A stretch of DNA of 64,000 nt from Streptomyces sp. KMM 9044 (lineage in GTDB: Bacteria > Actinomycetota > Actinomycetes > Streptomycetales > Streptomycetaceae). Made by a program: the position numbers and the translations under genes. Numbering within the stretch: position 1 is the first letter of the stretch; every line of letters begins with the position of its first letter. Location: NCBI RefSeq assembly GCF_024701375.2, contig NZ_CP113910.1:62001-126000 (forward strand). Direction: 5' to 3'. Positions 18,578-26,791 of this stretch are shown piece by piece. A model generated the notes under the pieces. It was not told the origin of the DNA. It made no database searches and saw only the letters and a list, made by a program, of their open reading frames with translations.

Positions 18578-19352
18578 GTCGGCGGATCTCCCCCCGCAGT
18601 TGTTCGGTGATCTCGACGGACAGCTCCGCGACGGCGGTGTCCTCGATGCGGCGTGGCTGCGGTATGTCCACGGTCCACTCGCGGGCGATGCGCCCGGGGC
18701 GGGAGGACAGCAGGATCACGCGCTGGGCGAGGCGCACGGCCTCGCGCACGTTGTGGGTGACGAACAGCACCGACACCTGCGTCTCACGCCAGATCCGGGT
18801 CAGCTCGTCGTGCAGCACATCCCGCGTGATGGCGTCGAGGGCGGCGAAGGGTTCGTCCATCAGCAGCAGGTTGCTCTCCTGCGCCAGTGCACGCGCCAGC
18901 GCAACCCGCTGGCGCATGCCACCGGACAACTCGTGTACCCGCTTGCCATAGGCACCCTTCAAGCGGACGAGCTCCAGGAGCTCTTCGGCGCGTTCGCGTC
19001 GCTCCTGTTTGGCGACGCCGCGGAGTTTGAGGGCGAGTTCGATGTTCTTGCCGGCGGTCAGCCAGGGAAACAGGGCGTGTTCCTGGAACATCAGCGCGGG
19101 TCGGCCGTCGGTGGTGATGTCTCCGGCGGTGGGCCGGTCGAGGCCTGCGACGAGGTTGAGCAGGGTGGATTTACCGCAGCCCGAGGCTCCCAGGAGGGTG
19201 ACGAACTCGCCGGGTGCGGCATCGAGGCTGATGTCGTCCAGCACGAGCTGCTGCCCGGCGGAGCCCGGGAACGACTTCGAGACGTGCTCGATGCGGGCGG
19301 CGTGGAGGGCCGTCGCGGTGCCGTCACCGGCCTTGGCGAGGGTCGTGGCCAT
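18564..19352 (-). CDS. ssuB: ABC transporter ATPase, sulfonate/taurine type (SsuB-like)
   Basis: A 262-residue ABC ATPase with Walker A GASGCGKST, Q-loop MFQEHALFPW, signature LSGGMRQRVALARAL, Walker B LLLMDEPFAALD and the switch His in VLFVTHNVREAV. It powers the permease encoded next. The ATG at 19352 is preferred over one 24 bases upstream because AGGAGG lies 8 bases before it. It lies 33 bp after the binding-protein gene. Substrate class (sulfonate, taurine or nitrate-type) is inferred from neighbours. Confidence 0.87.
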   Translation of the reverse strand: MATTLAKAGDGTATALHAARIEHVSKSFPGSAGQQLVLDDISLDAAPGEFVTLLGASGCGKSTLLNLVAGLDRPTAGDITTDGRPALMFQEHALFPWLTAGKNIELALKLRGVAKQERRERAEELLELVRLKGAYGKRVHELSGGMRQRVALARALAQESNLLLMDEPFAALDAITRDVLHDELTRIWRETQVSVLFVTHNVREAVRLAQRVILLSSRPGRIAREWTVDIPQPRRIEDTAVAELSVEITEQLRGEIRRHGQH

Positions 19353-19385
19353 GGTCGTCGCCTCCTGGAAACTCATCGGGACGGG

Positions 19386-20495
19386 TTACTTGACGCCGAG
19401 ACCGGCGTCGTCGACCGCGCTCCCACCGGCGGTCTTGAGGACCTTGTTGAGCAGCGTGAGGTCGTAGATGCCGGTCAGGTCGGGCTTGTCGAGCAGGCCG
19501 GCCTTGACGGCGTGAGCCGCTTGGGTGTCGAGGGTGGCGGCCAGCGGGTCGTTGATGAAGTCGATCGACTCCCACGCCGGGTCCAGCACCTCCACGGGCA
19601 AGGGCTTGCCGGAGTCGGCTTCCAACTGCTTGTTGGCGGAGGCCTTGGCTTCGGCGGGGTTGGCGTCGATCCACTTGTTGGTCTCCACCGACGCCTTCAG
19701 TACCGCCTCGACGACCTTGGGGTGCTCGGTGAGGAACTTCTGCGACACTATGGTGTTCGTGATGACGAACTTGCCGTCGGGCCACAGCGTCCTCTCGTCC
19801 AGCAGGACCTTTCCGCCCTCGGCGGCCAGCTTCGACGCGATTGGCTCCGGCACCCACGCACCGTCGACGGAACCGGCCTTGTAGGCGTCCGGAGTGACCT
19901 TGTTGTCACTGCGCACCACGGTCACGTCGCCCTTGCCGCTTTGCGGGTCGACCTTCCAGCCCTGCTCCGCCGCCCAGTTGAGGAAAGCCACGTCCTGGGT
20001 GTTGCCGAGCTGCGGGGTGGCGATCTTCTTTCCCTTGACGTCCATCAGGGACTTGATCTTCCCGGGGTTGACGACCAGCTTCACACCGCCGGAAGCCGAA
20101 CCACCGATGACCCGCAGGTTCTTGCCCCCCGACTTGGTGAACCCGTTGATCGCCGGAGACGGACCGATCCAGCCGATGTCGATCGAACCGGAGTTCAGTG
20201 CCTCGATCTCGGACGGACCGGCGTTGAACGTCGCGTACTCCGCCTTCGTGGCGCCCAGCGCCTTCTGGAAGAACCCCTTCTGGTTCCCCACCAACGCGGT
20301 CGCGTGAGTAAGGTTGCCCAAGTAGCCGATCTTGACGGAGTCGAGACCGTCGATCTTCTCCGCGCCGGCAGCGACCTTCGCGGTGTCGTCGGCCTCGGCC
20401 TCGGAGCCGTAGCCGCAGGCGGCGAGGGCGAACAGGGGAAGGGCGGCGAGGGCCGCGGCGCCGCGGCGGCGCAAGGTGAAGCGGTTGGCAGGCAC
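19386..20495 (-). CDS. ssuA: ABC transporter substrate-binding lipoprotein, sulfonate type (SsuA-like)
   Basis: A 369-residue periplasmic-binding-type protein anchored as a lipoprotein. The N-terminus has Arg-rich residues, a hydrophobic stretch and the lipobox LAAC, followed by a Gly/Ser/Glu linker. The mature domain (SVKIGYLGNLTHATALVGNQ, then GPSEIEALNSGSIDIGWIGP) is of the SsuA/TauA aliphatic sulfonate family. The GTG at 20495 is chosen because it places the signal peptide at the start and GAGAGGAAG lies upstream. It delivers an organosulfur compound or sulfate to the permease. It follows cysN by 107 bp in the same direction. Confidence 0.87.
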   Translation of the reverse strand: MPANRFTLRRRGAAALAALPLFALAACGYGSEAEADDTAKVAAGAEKIDGLDSVKIGYLGNLTHATALVGNQKGFFQKALGATKAEYATFNAGPSEIEALNSGSIDIGWIGPSPAINGFTKSGGKNLRVIGGSASGGVKLVVNPGKIKSLMDVKGKKIATPQLGNTQDVAFLNWAAEQGWKVDPQSGKGDVTVVRSDNKVTPDAYKAGSVDGAWVPEPIASKLAAEGGKVLLDERTLWPDGKFVITNTIVSQKFLTEHPKVVEAVLKASVETNKWIDANPAEAKASANKQLEADSGKPLPVEVLDPAWESIDFINDPLAATLDTQAAHAVKAGLLDKPDLTGIYDLTLLNKVLKTAGGSAVDDAGLGVK

Positions 20496-20602
20496 GGGGG
20501 ATCTTCCTCTCGTCGGCCCGGGTCCCTGACGGCCGGGGGCACCACTGCCGACACGATCGCCCTCCTTCGCGGACCTTGCGTGGTGGTCGGCGGGACGCAT
20601 GC

Positions 20603-21937
20603 TCAGAAGCCCCACCCGTCGTCCTCCGCCCTGTCCCTGGCCGGATGCGGGGCGGCGAAGGACGCGCCGACCATGCCCGCGGTGAGCGTGGTGCCGTCGC
20701 TCGGGTCGATCAGGATGAACGAGCCGGTGCGCCGTGAGTCGGCGTAGGAGTCGACCGGCAGCGGCTCGGCGGTGCGGATCTTCACCCGGCCGATGTCGTT
20801 GGCGGCGAGCGTGCCGGGGTGCGGATGCAGCGACAGGTCGTCCAGCGTCAGCCGGGCCGGGATGTCCTTCACGATCGCCTTGACCGTGCGGGTGCCGTGT
20901 TTGAGCAGCACCCGGTGGCCGACCGTCAGGGGCTGGTCGGCGACGTGGCAGACGGTGGCCTCGACGTCCTGCGTGGTGGCCGGCGCGTCCTTGCTCGGCA
21001 CGAGCAGGTCGCCGCGGGAGATGTCGATGTCGTCGGCCAGCAGCAGCGTCACCGACTGCGGCGTCCAGGCCGTCTCCACGGGCGTGCCCAGCAGGTCGAT
21101 CCCGGTGACCGTCGTGGTCCGGCCGGACGGCAGCACGGTCACCTCGTCGCCGACGCGGAACGTGCCCGCGGCGATCTGGCCGGCGTATCCCCGGTAGTCG
21201 GGGTGCTCGGCGCTCTGCGGCCGGATCACGTACTGCACGGGCAGCCGGGCGTGGCAGTGCGTCAGGTGGTGGCTGACCGGCACTGTCTCCAGGTGCTCCA
21301 GGACGGTCGGGCCGCCGTACCAGTCCATGTGTGCGGACGGCTCCACCACGTTGTCGCCGGCGAGTGCCGAGATCGGGATCGCGGTGACCTCCGGAACGCC
21401 CAGCTCGGTGGCGTACGCCGTGAATTCCTCGGCGATCCGTGCGAACACGGCCTCCTCGTAGTCCACCAGGTCCATCTTGTTGACGGCGAGGACGACATGG
21501 GGCACGCGCAGCAGGGCGGCGATGGCCGCGTGACGGCGGGTCTGCTCGACGACGCCGTTGCGGGCGTCGACCAGGATCACCGTCAGCTCGGCGGTGGAGG
21601 CACCGGTGACCATGTTGCGGGTGTACTGCACGTGCCCCGGGGTGTCGGCGAGGATGAACCGGCGCCGAGGGGTGGCGAAGTAGCGGTAGGCCACGTCGAT
21701 GGTGATGCCCTGCTCCCGCTCGGCCCGCAGCCCGTCGGTGAGCAGGGCCAGGTCGGGAGCCTCCTGGCCGCGGCTCGCCGACGCCCGCTCCACGGCCTCC
21801 AGCTGGTCGGTGAGGACCGACTTGGAGTCGTGCAGCAGCCGGCCCACCAGGGTGGACTTGCCGTCGTCGACGGAACCGGCGGTGGCGAACCGCAGCAGGG
21901 TGGTCTCTGCGAGCGCCTCGCTCGTGATCGTGCTCAT
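20603..21937 (-). CDS. cysN: sulfate adenylyltransferase, GTPase subunit
   Basis: A 444-residue EF-Tu-like GTPase. It has the P-loop GSVDDGKST near residue 21, the switch region REQGITIDVAYRYF, DTPGH and NKMD. Beta-barrel domains follow and end near residue 430. With CysD it makes adenosine-5'-phosphosulfate from sulfate and ATP. It is a stand-alone CysN with no fused APS kinase, fitting the separate cysC here. The ATG at 21937 lies 2 bases after the cysD stop. It belongs to a sulfate-activation set lacking reductive genes. Confidence 0.95.
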   Translation of the reverse strand: MSTITSEALAETTLLRFATAGSVDDGKSTLVGRLLHDSKSVLTDQLEAVERASASRGQEAPDLALLTDGLRAEREQGITIDVAYRYFATPRRRFILADTPGHVQYTRNMVTGASTAELTVILVDARNGVVEQTRRHAAIAALLRVPHVVLAVNKMDLVDYEEAVFARIAEEFTAYATELGVPEVTAIPISALAGDNVVEPSAHMDWYGGPTVLEHLETVPVSHHLTHCHARLPVQYVIRPQSAEHPDYRGYAGQIAAGTFRVGDEVTVLPSGRTTTVTGIDLLGTPVETAWTPQSVTLLLADDIDISRGDLLVPSKDAPATTQDVEATVCHVADQPLTVGHRVLLKHGTRTVKAIVKDIPARLTLDDLSLHPHPGTLAANDIGRVKIRTAEPLPVDSYADSRRTGSFILIDPSDGTTLTAGMVGASFAAPHPARDRAEDDGWGF

Positions 21938-21939
21938 GT

Positions 21940-22887
21940 CTAGAAGTACCCCTCGCGCTTGCGGTCTTCCATCGCGGCCTCGGAGAGCTTGTCGTCGGCG
22001 CGGGTCGCGCCGCGCTCGGTCAGCCGGGAGGCGGCGATCTCGGTGATCACCTTCTCGATGGTGTCGGCGTCGGAGTCGACCGCGCCGGTGCAGGACATGT
22101 CGCCCACCGTCCGGTAGCGCACCTGCCGCTTCTCGACACTCTCGCCGTCCTTCGGGCCGCCCCACCCTCCGGCGGTCAGCCACATGCCGCCCCGCTGGAA
22201 CACCTCGCGTTCGTGGGCGAAGTAGATCTCCGGCAGTTCGATGCCCTCGCGGGCTATGTACTGCCACACGTCCAGCTCGGTCCAGTTGGACAGCGGGAAG
22301 ACCCGGACGTGCTCACCGGGCGCGTGCCGGCCGTTGTAGAGGTTCCACAGCTCGGGCCGCTGACGGCGCGGGTCCCACTGGGAGAACTCGTCGCGCAGGG
22401 AGAACACCCGCTCCTTCGCGCGGGCCTTCTCCTCGTCCCGCCGGCCGCCACCGAACACGGCGTCGAACCGCTCCTGCTGGATCCTCTCCGTCAGCGGGAC
22501 CGTCTGCAGCGGGTTGCGGGTGCCGTCGGGGCGCTCGCGCAGCACACCGCGGTCGATGTAGTCCTGCACCGAGGCGACGTGCAGCCGCAGCCCGTGCCGG
22601 CCCACCGCGCGGTCCCGGTAGTCCAGGACCTCGGGGAAGTTGTGCCCGGTGTCCACATGCAGCAGCGAGAAGGGCACCGGCGCCGGCGTGAACGCCTTCA
22701 GCGCCAGGTGCAGCATGACGATCGAATCCTTGCCACCCGAGAACAGCACCACCGGGTTCTCGAACTCGCCCGCGACCTCACGGAAGATGTGCACCGCCTC
22801 CGACTCCAGCGCGTCCGGGTGCGAGAGGGCGTGCGGGGTGTCCGTGCCCCCGTCGTCCCCCGTCTCCGGGTCGACGGTCGGCGTCAT
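21940..22887 (-). CDS. cysD: sulfate adenylyltransferase, catalytic subunit
   Basis: A 315-residue PAPS-reductase-like nucleotide hydrolase. The PP-motif SGGKDS is near residue 50, and other typical segments are HVDTGHNFPEVLDYRD, FGGGRRDEEKARAKER and the C-terminal KREGYF. It adenylates sulfate to APS with the CysN GTPase. AAAGGGGAC precedes the ATG at 22887, and the start overlaps the cysC stop by 4 bp. Length and motifs match functional enzymes; nothing looks decayed. Confidence 0.95.
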   Translation of the reverse strand: MTPTVDPETGDDGGTDTPHALSHPDALESEAVHIFREVAGEFENPVVLFSGGKDSIVMLHLALKAFTPAPVPFSLLHVDTGHNFPEVLDYRDRAVGRHGLRLHVASVQDYIDRGVLRERPDGTRNPLQTVPLTERIQQERFDAVFGGGRRDEEKARAKERVFSLRDEFSQWDPRRQRPELWNLYNGRHAPGEHVRVFPLSNWTELDVWQYIAREGIELPEIYFAHEREVFQRGGMWLTAGGWGGPKDGESVEKRQVRYRTVGDMSCTGAVDSDADTIEKVITEIAASRLTERGATRADDKLSEAAMEDRKREGYF

Positions 22888-23420
22888 AACAGTCCCCTTT
22901 CGGTGAGCACGGCGTACACCGCGGCGGCGGACTCCTGGACGGTCTGGTGCTGCGACTCGATGCGCAGGTCCGGCGACGCGGGCTCCTCGTACGGGTCGTC
23001 CACCCCGGTGAGGCCCTTCAGCTCCCCGGCGGCCTGCTTGGCGTAGAGGCCCTTCACATCCCGCTCGCTGCACACCTCGACGGGGGTGGCGACATGCACC
23101 TCGGCATACGGTGTGCCGTTGCTGTCGTGGTGCTTGCGTACCGCCTCCCGGCTGTCGGCGTAGGGCGCGATCACCGGGACCAGCGCCAGCACGCCGTTGC
23201 GGGCGAGCAGTTCGGCGACGAATCCGATGCGCTGCACGTTGGTGTCCCGGTCCTCACGGGAGAAGCCGAGGCCCGCGGAGAGGAACTCGCGGACCTCGTC
23301 GCCGTCCAGGACCTCCACGCGGTGGCCCCCCGCACGGAGCCGGCCGGCCAGCTCGTAGGCAATGGTGGTCTTGCCGGCGCTCGGCAGACCGGTGAGCCAG
23401 ACGGTGACTCCGGTCGTCAC
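22884..23420 (-). CDS. cysC: APS kinase
   Basis: A 178-residue adenylylsulfate kinase. It has P-loop GLPSAGKTT near residue 10, the DGDEVREFLSAGLGFSREDR segment that binds APS, and KGLYAKQAAGELKGLTGVDDPYE. It phosphorylates APS to PAPS, the universal sulfate donor. The GTG at 23420 is preferred over an ATG at 23450 because AGGAG lies 6 bases upstream of it and the length matches the family. It begins the cysC-cysD-cysN-transporter unit. A 225-bp gap separates it from the monooxygenase gene at 23646. Confidence 0.94.
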   Translation of the reverse strand: MTTGVTVWLTGLPSAGKTTIAYELAGRLRAGGHRVEVLDGDEVREFLSAGLGFSREDRDTNVQRIGFVAELLARNGVLALVPVIAPYADSREAVRKHHDSNGTPYAEVHVATPVEVCSERDVKGLYAKQAAGELKGLTGVDDPYEEPASPDLRIESQHQTVQESAAAVYAVLTERGLL

Positions 23421-23645
23421 GTGTGTCTCCTGGGGGTTGGTGGTCGTCATCCGTGCAGCTCGTACTCGTCTCGCCGCGGGCCCGGCCGTGCGCGGGTCGC
23501 GGCACAGACCGGGGATCGCGGTCGAGCGGTTCCGGTCCGTACACGGCGTCCCGCTCGGCGACCGTCCGCGGCCCGGGCATGAGGGATCGAGGTGTCTCAC
23601 GGCCTCGGTCGCGTCGCGGAGGCCGGTGGTCTCATGGTGCGAGGG

Positions 23646-25124
23646 CTAGGCAGGCTGTGCGGTGGCGCGGGTGGTGCCGAACCAGTGGGCGAGTACGTCG
23701 GTCAGGTCGCCGTCGCTGCCGGGGGACGTCCAGGCGACGTAGCCGTCGGGCCTGACGAGCACCGCCTCCGGCGCGGCCTTTGGGCCGTCCGCCCAGGCGC
23801 CGGTGACGATGTCGATCCGGTCCGCCCAGTCCTCGGCCGACTGCGCGGCCGCGCCCGCGCCGTCTGTGGCGACGAGCACGCCACGCGCGGAGTGCAGCAG
23901 ACCGGCGATCCGGGTCCGGCTGCCGTCGGACAGGACCAGTTCGCGGTCGGGCGGCATGCGCCTGCCCAGCAGCGGGTGATCCCCCGGCCCCATGCCGTAG
24001 CGGATGCCCAGCCCGCTGAGGATACCGGCCAGGTGCGCCGCCGCGTCCTTGTGCGCCACCAACTCGCTCAGCACACCGCGCAGCGGAGCCGTCTCCTCGC
24101 CGGTGAGCCGTAGTTCGATCGCGGCGCGGGCGTTGCGCGCCAGTTGCTGCCCGATCGGGTGGCGTTCGGCGTGGTAGGTGTCGAGCAGCCCTTCGGGCGC
24201 CCAGCCGTTGACCGCCGCCGCCAGCTTCCAGCCGAGGTTCACCGCATCCTGCACGCCCACGCTCAGCCCCTGCGCCATCGCCGGCGGCTGTACGTGCGTG
24301 GCGTCACCCGCGAGGAACACCCGGCCGCGCCGGTACTCGGCGGCCACCCGGGAGGCGTCGGTGAAACAGCTGATCCAGCGGCACTGCCCGTGGTGGATGG
24401 ACTCGCCGGTGAGCCGCTGCCACGCGTCGGCGAGTTCGGTGTACGACAGCGAGTCCCGGTCCTTCGGCCGCATGCCCCTCTCGTACGCGACGACCCGGGT
24501 GACGCCGTTCTCCAGGTCCATCGCCATGATCATGCTGCCGTCCGGCAGGTTCTCGCCGATGCGCCGACGACGGGTCTCGATGCCGGTCACGTCGGCCGTG
24601 TAGAAGCCGCGCGTGGGCTCCGGGCCGGGGAAGTCGATGCCGACCAGCTTGCGAATGGTGCTCCGTCCGCCGTCGCAGCCGACCACGTACCGGGCGGTGT
24701 CCTCGCCGCGGCCCTCCGGCCCCTCGAAGCTCACGACGACGCCCTCCGGCGTCTCGCGCACACCGGTCACCTCGTACCCGCGGCGCACCGGCACCCCGAG
24801 CTCGGCCGCCCAGTCCTCCAGCATCCGCTCGGTGCGGAACTGGGAGACTCCCCTGGCGCCGCGGTGGTTCTCGTCCAGCATGCCGAGGTCGATCGGCACC
24901 CCGCCGAAGTGGCTGTCGGCGGGCTCCGTCTCGCCGAGCCTGCCGAGCAGCCCTCGCTGGTCGAAGCTCTCGGCTGTGCGCCGGGTGAAGCTGGCGCCGC
25001 GGGACTCCCGCGGCGGGGCGGGCAGCTTCTCGTAGACGACGACGTCGACGCCGCCGAGGCGCAGTTCGCCGGCCATCATCAGCCCGACAGGACCCGCGCC
25101 GACGACTATCACGTCCCTGGTCAT
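23646..25124 (-). CDS. FAD-dependent monooxygenase, second of a tandem pair
   Basis: A 492-residue polyketide flavin hydroxylase with VGAGPVG near residue 9, the DG motif (GCDGGRSTIRK), the GD motif (LAGDATHVQPPAMAQG) and the thioredoxin-like tail ending WFGTTRATAQPA. AGGAGCGTGAGC precedes the ATG at 25124, 2 bases after the stop of its paralogue. Long stretches, including about 368 bp coding for the C-terminal domain, are identical to the upstream copy. The FAD and substrate regions between them differ, so the two enzymes probably act on different positions or steps. Confidence 0.88.
   Translation of the reverse strand: MTRDVIVVGAGPVGLMMAGELRLGGVDVVVYEKLPAPPRESRGASFTRRTAESFDQRGLLGRLGETEPADSHFGGVPIDLGMLDENHRGARGVSQFRTERMLEDWAAELGVPVRRGYEVTGVRETPEGVVVSFEGPEGRGEDTARYVVGCDGGRSTIRKLVGIDFPGPEPTRGFYTADVTGIETRRRRIGENLPDGSMIMAMDLENGVTRVVAYERGMRPKDRDSLSYTELADAWQRLTGESIHHGQCRWISCFTDASRVAAEYRRGRVFLAGDATHVQPPAMAQGLSVGVQDAVNLGWKLAAAVNGWAPEGLLDTYHAERHPIGQQLARNARAAIELRLTGEETAPLRGVLSELVAHKDAAAHLAGILSGLGIRYGMGPGDHPLLGRRMPPDRELVLSDGSRTRIAGLLHSARGVLVATDGAGAAAQSAEDWADRIDIVTGAWADGPKAAPEAVLVRPDGYVAWTSPGSDGDLTDVLAHWFGTTRATAQPA
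23650..24017. repeat. 368-bp segment identical to 25158-25525 (gene-conversion tract)
   Basis: The 3' part of the second monooxygenase gene matches the 3' part of the first base for base over 368 bp. After three mismatches the match continues for about 50 bp. Further identical tracts lie at about 24160-24266 (copy near 25668) and 24670-24811 (copy near 26181), separated by clearly diverged stretches. This mosaic pattern indicates recent gene conversion after an older duplication. Confidence 0.85.
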
Positions 25125-25126
25125 GC

Positions 25127-26638
25127 TCACGCTCCTGTCCGGTGGGTGCCGCTGGTTGCAGGCTGTGCGGTGGCGCGGGTGGTGCCGAACCAGTGGGCGA
25201 GTACGTCGGTCAGGTCGCCGTCGCTGCCGGGGGACGTCCAGGCGACGTAGCCGTCGGGCCTGACGAGCACCGCCTCCGGCGCGGCCTTTGGGCCGTCCGC
25301 CCAGGCGCCGGTGACGATGTCGATCCGGTCCGCCCAGTCCTCGGCCGACTGCGCGGCCGCGCCCGCGCCGTCTGTGGCGACGAGCACGCCACGCGCGGAG
25401 TGCAGCAGACCGGCGATCCGGGTCCGGCTGCCGTCGGACAGGACCAGTTCGCGGTCGGGCGGCATGCGCCTGCCCAGCAGCGGGTGATCCCCCGGCCCCA
25501 TGCCGTAGCGGATGCCCAGCCCGCTCACGATACCGGCCAGGTGCGCCGCCGCGTCCTTGTGCGCCACCAACTCGCCCAGCACACCGCGCAGCGGGTCCAT
25601 GTCGGCGTCGCCGAGGTACAGCATCGACGCCGCCTGGGCGTTGCGAATCAGTTGCTGCCCGATCGGGTGGCGTTCGGCGTGGTAGGTGTCGAGCAGCCCT
25701 TCGGGCGCCCAGCCGTTGACCGCCGCCGCCAGCTTCCAGCCGAGGTTCACCGCATCCTGCACGCCGGCGCTGAGCCCCCAAGCGGCCAGCGGCGGCATCT
25801 CGTGCGCGGCGTCGCCTGCCAGGAGCACCCGGCCGCGCCGGTACTCGTCGGCCAGGCCGGCCGCGTTGCCGCAGGCCCACATCCACTGTGCCTCGGCATG
25901 GTGGACGGACTCGCCGGTGAGCCGCTGCCACGCGTCGGCGACCTGCGCGAACGTCAGCGAGTCGGGGTTCTGGTGAGGGGGCAGGCCCTTGTCGTGGATG
26001 ACGATGCGGTAGCGGCCGTCGCCCAGGGGCGTGCACACCACCATGTGGCCGCCGGGCAGGCGTTCACCGATGGGCCGCGGGCGCAGCGTCACACCGGTGA
26101 TCTCCGCGGTGTACATGCCCCGGGTGGCCTCCCAACCCTGAGCAGGGATGCCCGCCGCCGCGCGGACGGTGCTCCGGGGGCCGTCGCAGCCGACCACGTA
26201 CCGGGCGGTGTCCTCGCCGCGGCCCTCCGGCCCCTCGAAGCTCACGACGACGCCCTCCGGCGTCTCGCGCACACCGGTCACCTCGTACCCGCGGCGCACC
26301 GGCACCCCGAGCTCGGCCAGCCGACCGCCCAGCATGCCTTCGGTCCGGGCCTGGGACAGACCCAGCACGCCGCTGTGGTTCTCGTCCAGCATGCCAAGGT
26401 CGAAACGGACACCGCCGAAGTGTCCCATCGGGCCCCACCGGAATTCACCGAGCTGGGGAAGCAGTCCGCGCTGGTCCAGCGATTCGGCTGCCCGTCGGTT
26501 GAAGCCGAGCGCGCGGGATTCCCCGGACGGGGCGGCGAGCTTGTCGTAGACGGTGACATTCACACCGCCCAAGTGGAGTTCGCAGGCCAGCATCAATCCG
26601 ACCGGCCCGGCACCGACAATTATTACGCCAGTTTCCAT
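25127..26638 (-). CDS. FAD-dependent monooxygenase, first of a tandem pair
   Basis: A 503-residue polyketide flavin hydroxylase: VGAGPVG near residue 8, the DG motif (GCDGPRSTVRA), the GD motif (LAGDAAHEMPPLAAWG) and a thioredoxin-like tail. It is the leader of the monooxygenase pair. A StrR-type palindrome lies 111-139 bp upstream of its ATG, so it is a likely direct target of the StrR-type regulator. Codon use and flanks resemble the neighbours, so it belongs to the cluster. Confidence 0.88.
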   Translation of the reverse strand: METGVIIVGAGPVGLMLACELHLGGVNVTVYDKLAAPSGESRALGFNRRAAESLDQRGLLPQLGEFRWGPMGHFGGVRFDLGMLDENHSGVLGLSQARTEGMLGGRLAELGVPVRRGYEVTGVRETPEGVVVSFEGPEGRGEDTARYVVGCDGPRSTVRAAAGIPAQGWEATRGMYTAEITGVTLRPRPIGERLPGGHMVVCTPLGDGRYRIVIHDKGLPPHQNPDSLTFAQVADAWQRLTGESVHHAEAQWMWACGNAAGLADEYRRGRVLLAGDAAHEMPPLAAWGLSAGVQDAVNLGWKLAAAVNGWAPEGLLDTYHAERHPIGQQLIRNAQAASMLYLGDADMDPLRGVLGELVAHKDAAAHLAGIVSGLGIRYGMGPGDHPLLGRRMPPDRELVLSDGSRTRIAGLLHSARGVLVATDGAGAAAQSAEDWADRIDIVTGAWADGPKAAPEAVLVRPDGYVAWTSPGSDGDLTDVLAHWFGTTRATAQPATSGTHRTGA

Positions 26639-26748
26639 TTTCGACCTTCCACGCGGGGCGGCTGAGGAATCGTCGGTGTCAAACTACACATCACCATGTT
26701 CCGCTGCAATGACGTGATGAATTCATAAGTCGGGCCGGTCACTTGGGC

Positions 26749-26777
26749 GTTCAACCGCGGATTTCACGCGGTTGAAC
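26749..26777. promoter_or_regulatory. StrR-type operator 1
   Basis: A perfect palindrome, GTTCAACCG(N11)CGGTTGAAC, 29 bp long. Arm length, spacer and core match the published StrR/NovG consensus GTTCRACTG(N11)CRGTYGAAC apart from one symmetrical base per arm. It lies upstream of the tandem monooxygenase genes and just past the stop of the secreted hydrolase gene. The regulator encoded at 16421 is the natural candidate to bind it. Confidence 0.75.
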
Positions 26778-26791
26778 GTGGAGGACGGGTT

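Noticed and set aside
18366..20747. 793-codon plus-strand frame opposite the ABC transporter genes
   Set aside because: Antisense shadow of ssuA, ssuB and ssuC; no ribosome site and no recognisable protein.
23646..26036. 796-codon minus-strand frame suggesting a fused double monooxygenase
   Set aside because: The first 300 residues are out-of-frame reading of the upstream paralogue. The real gene starts at the ATG at 25124 with a good ribosome site.
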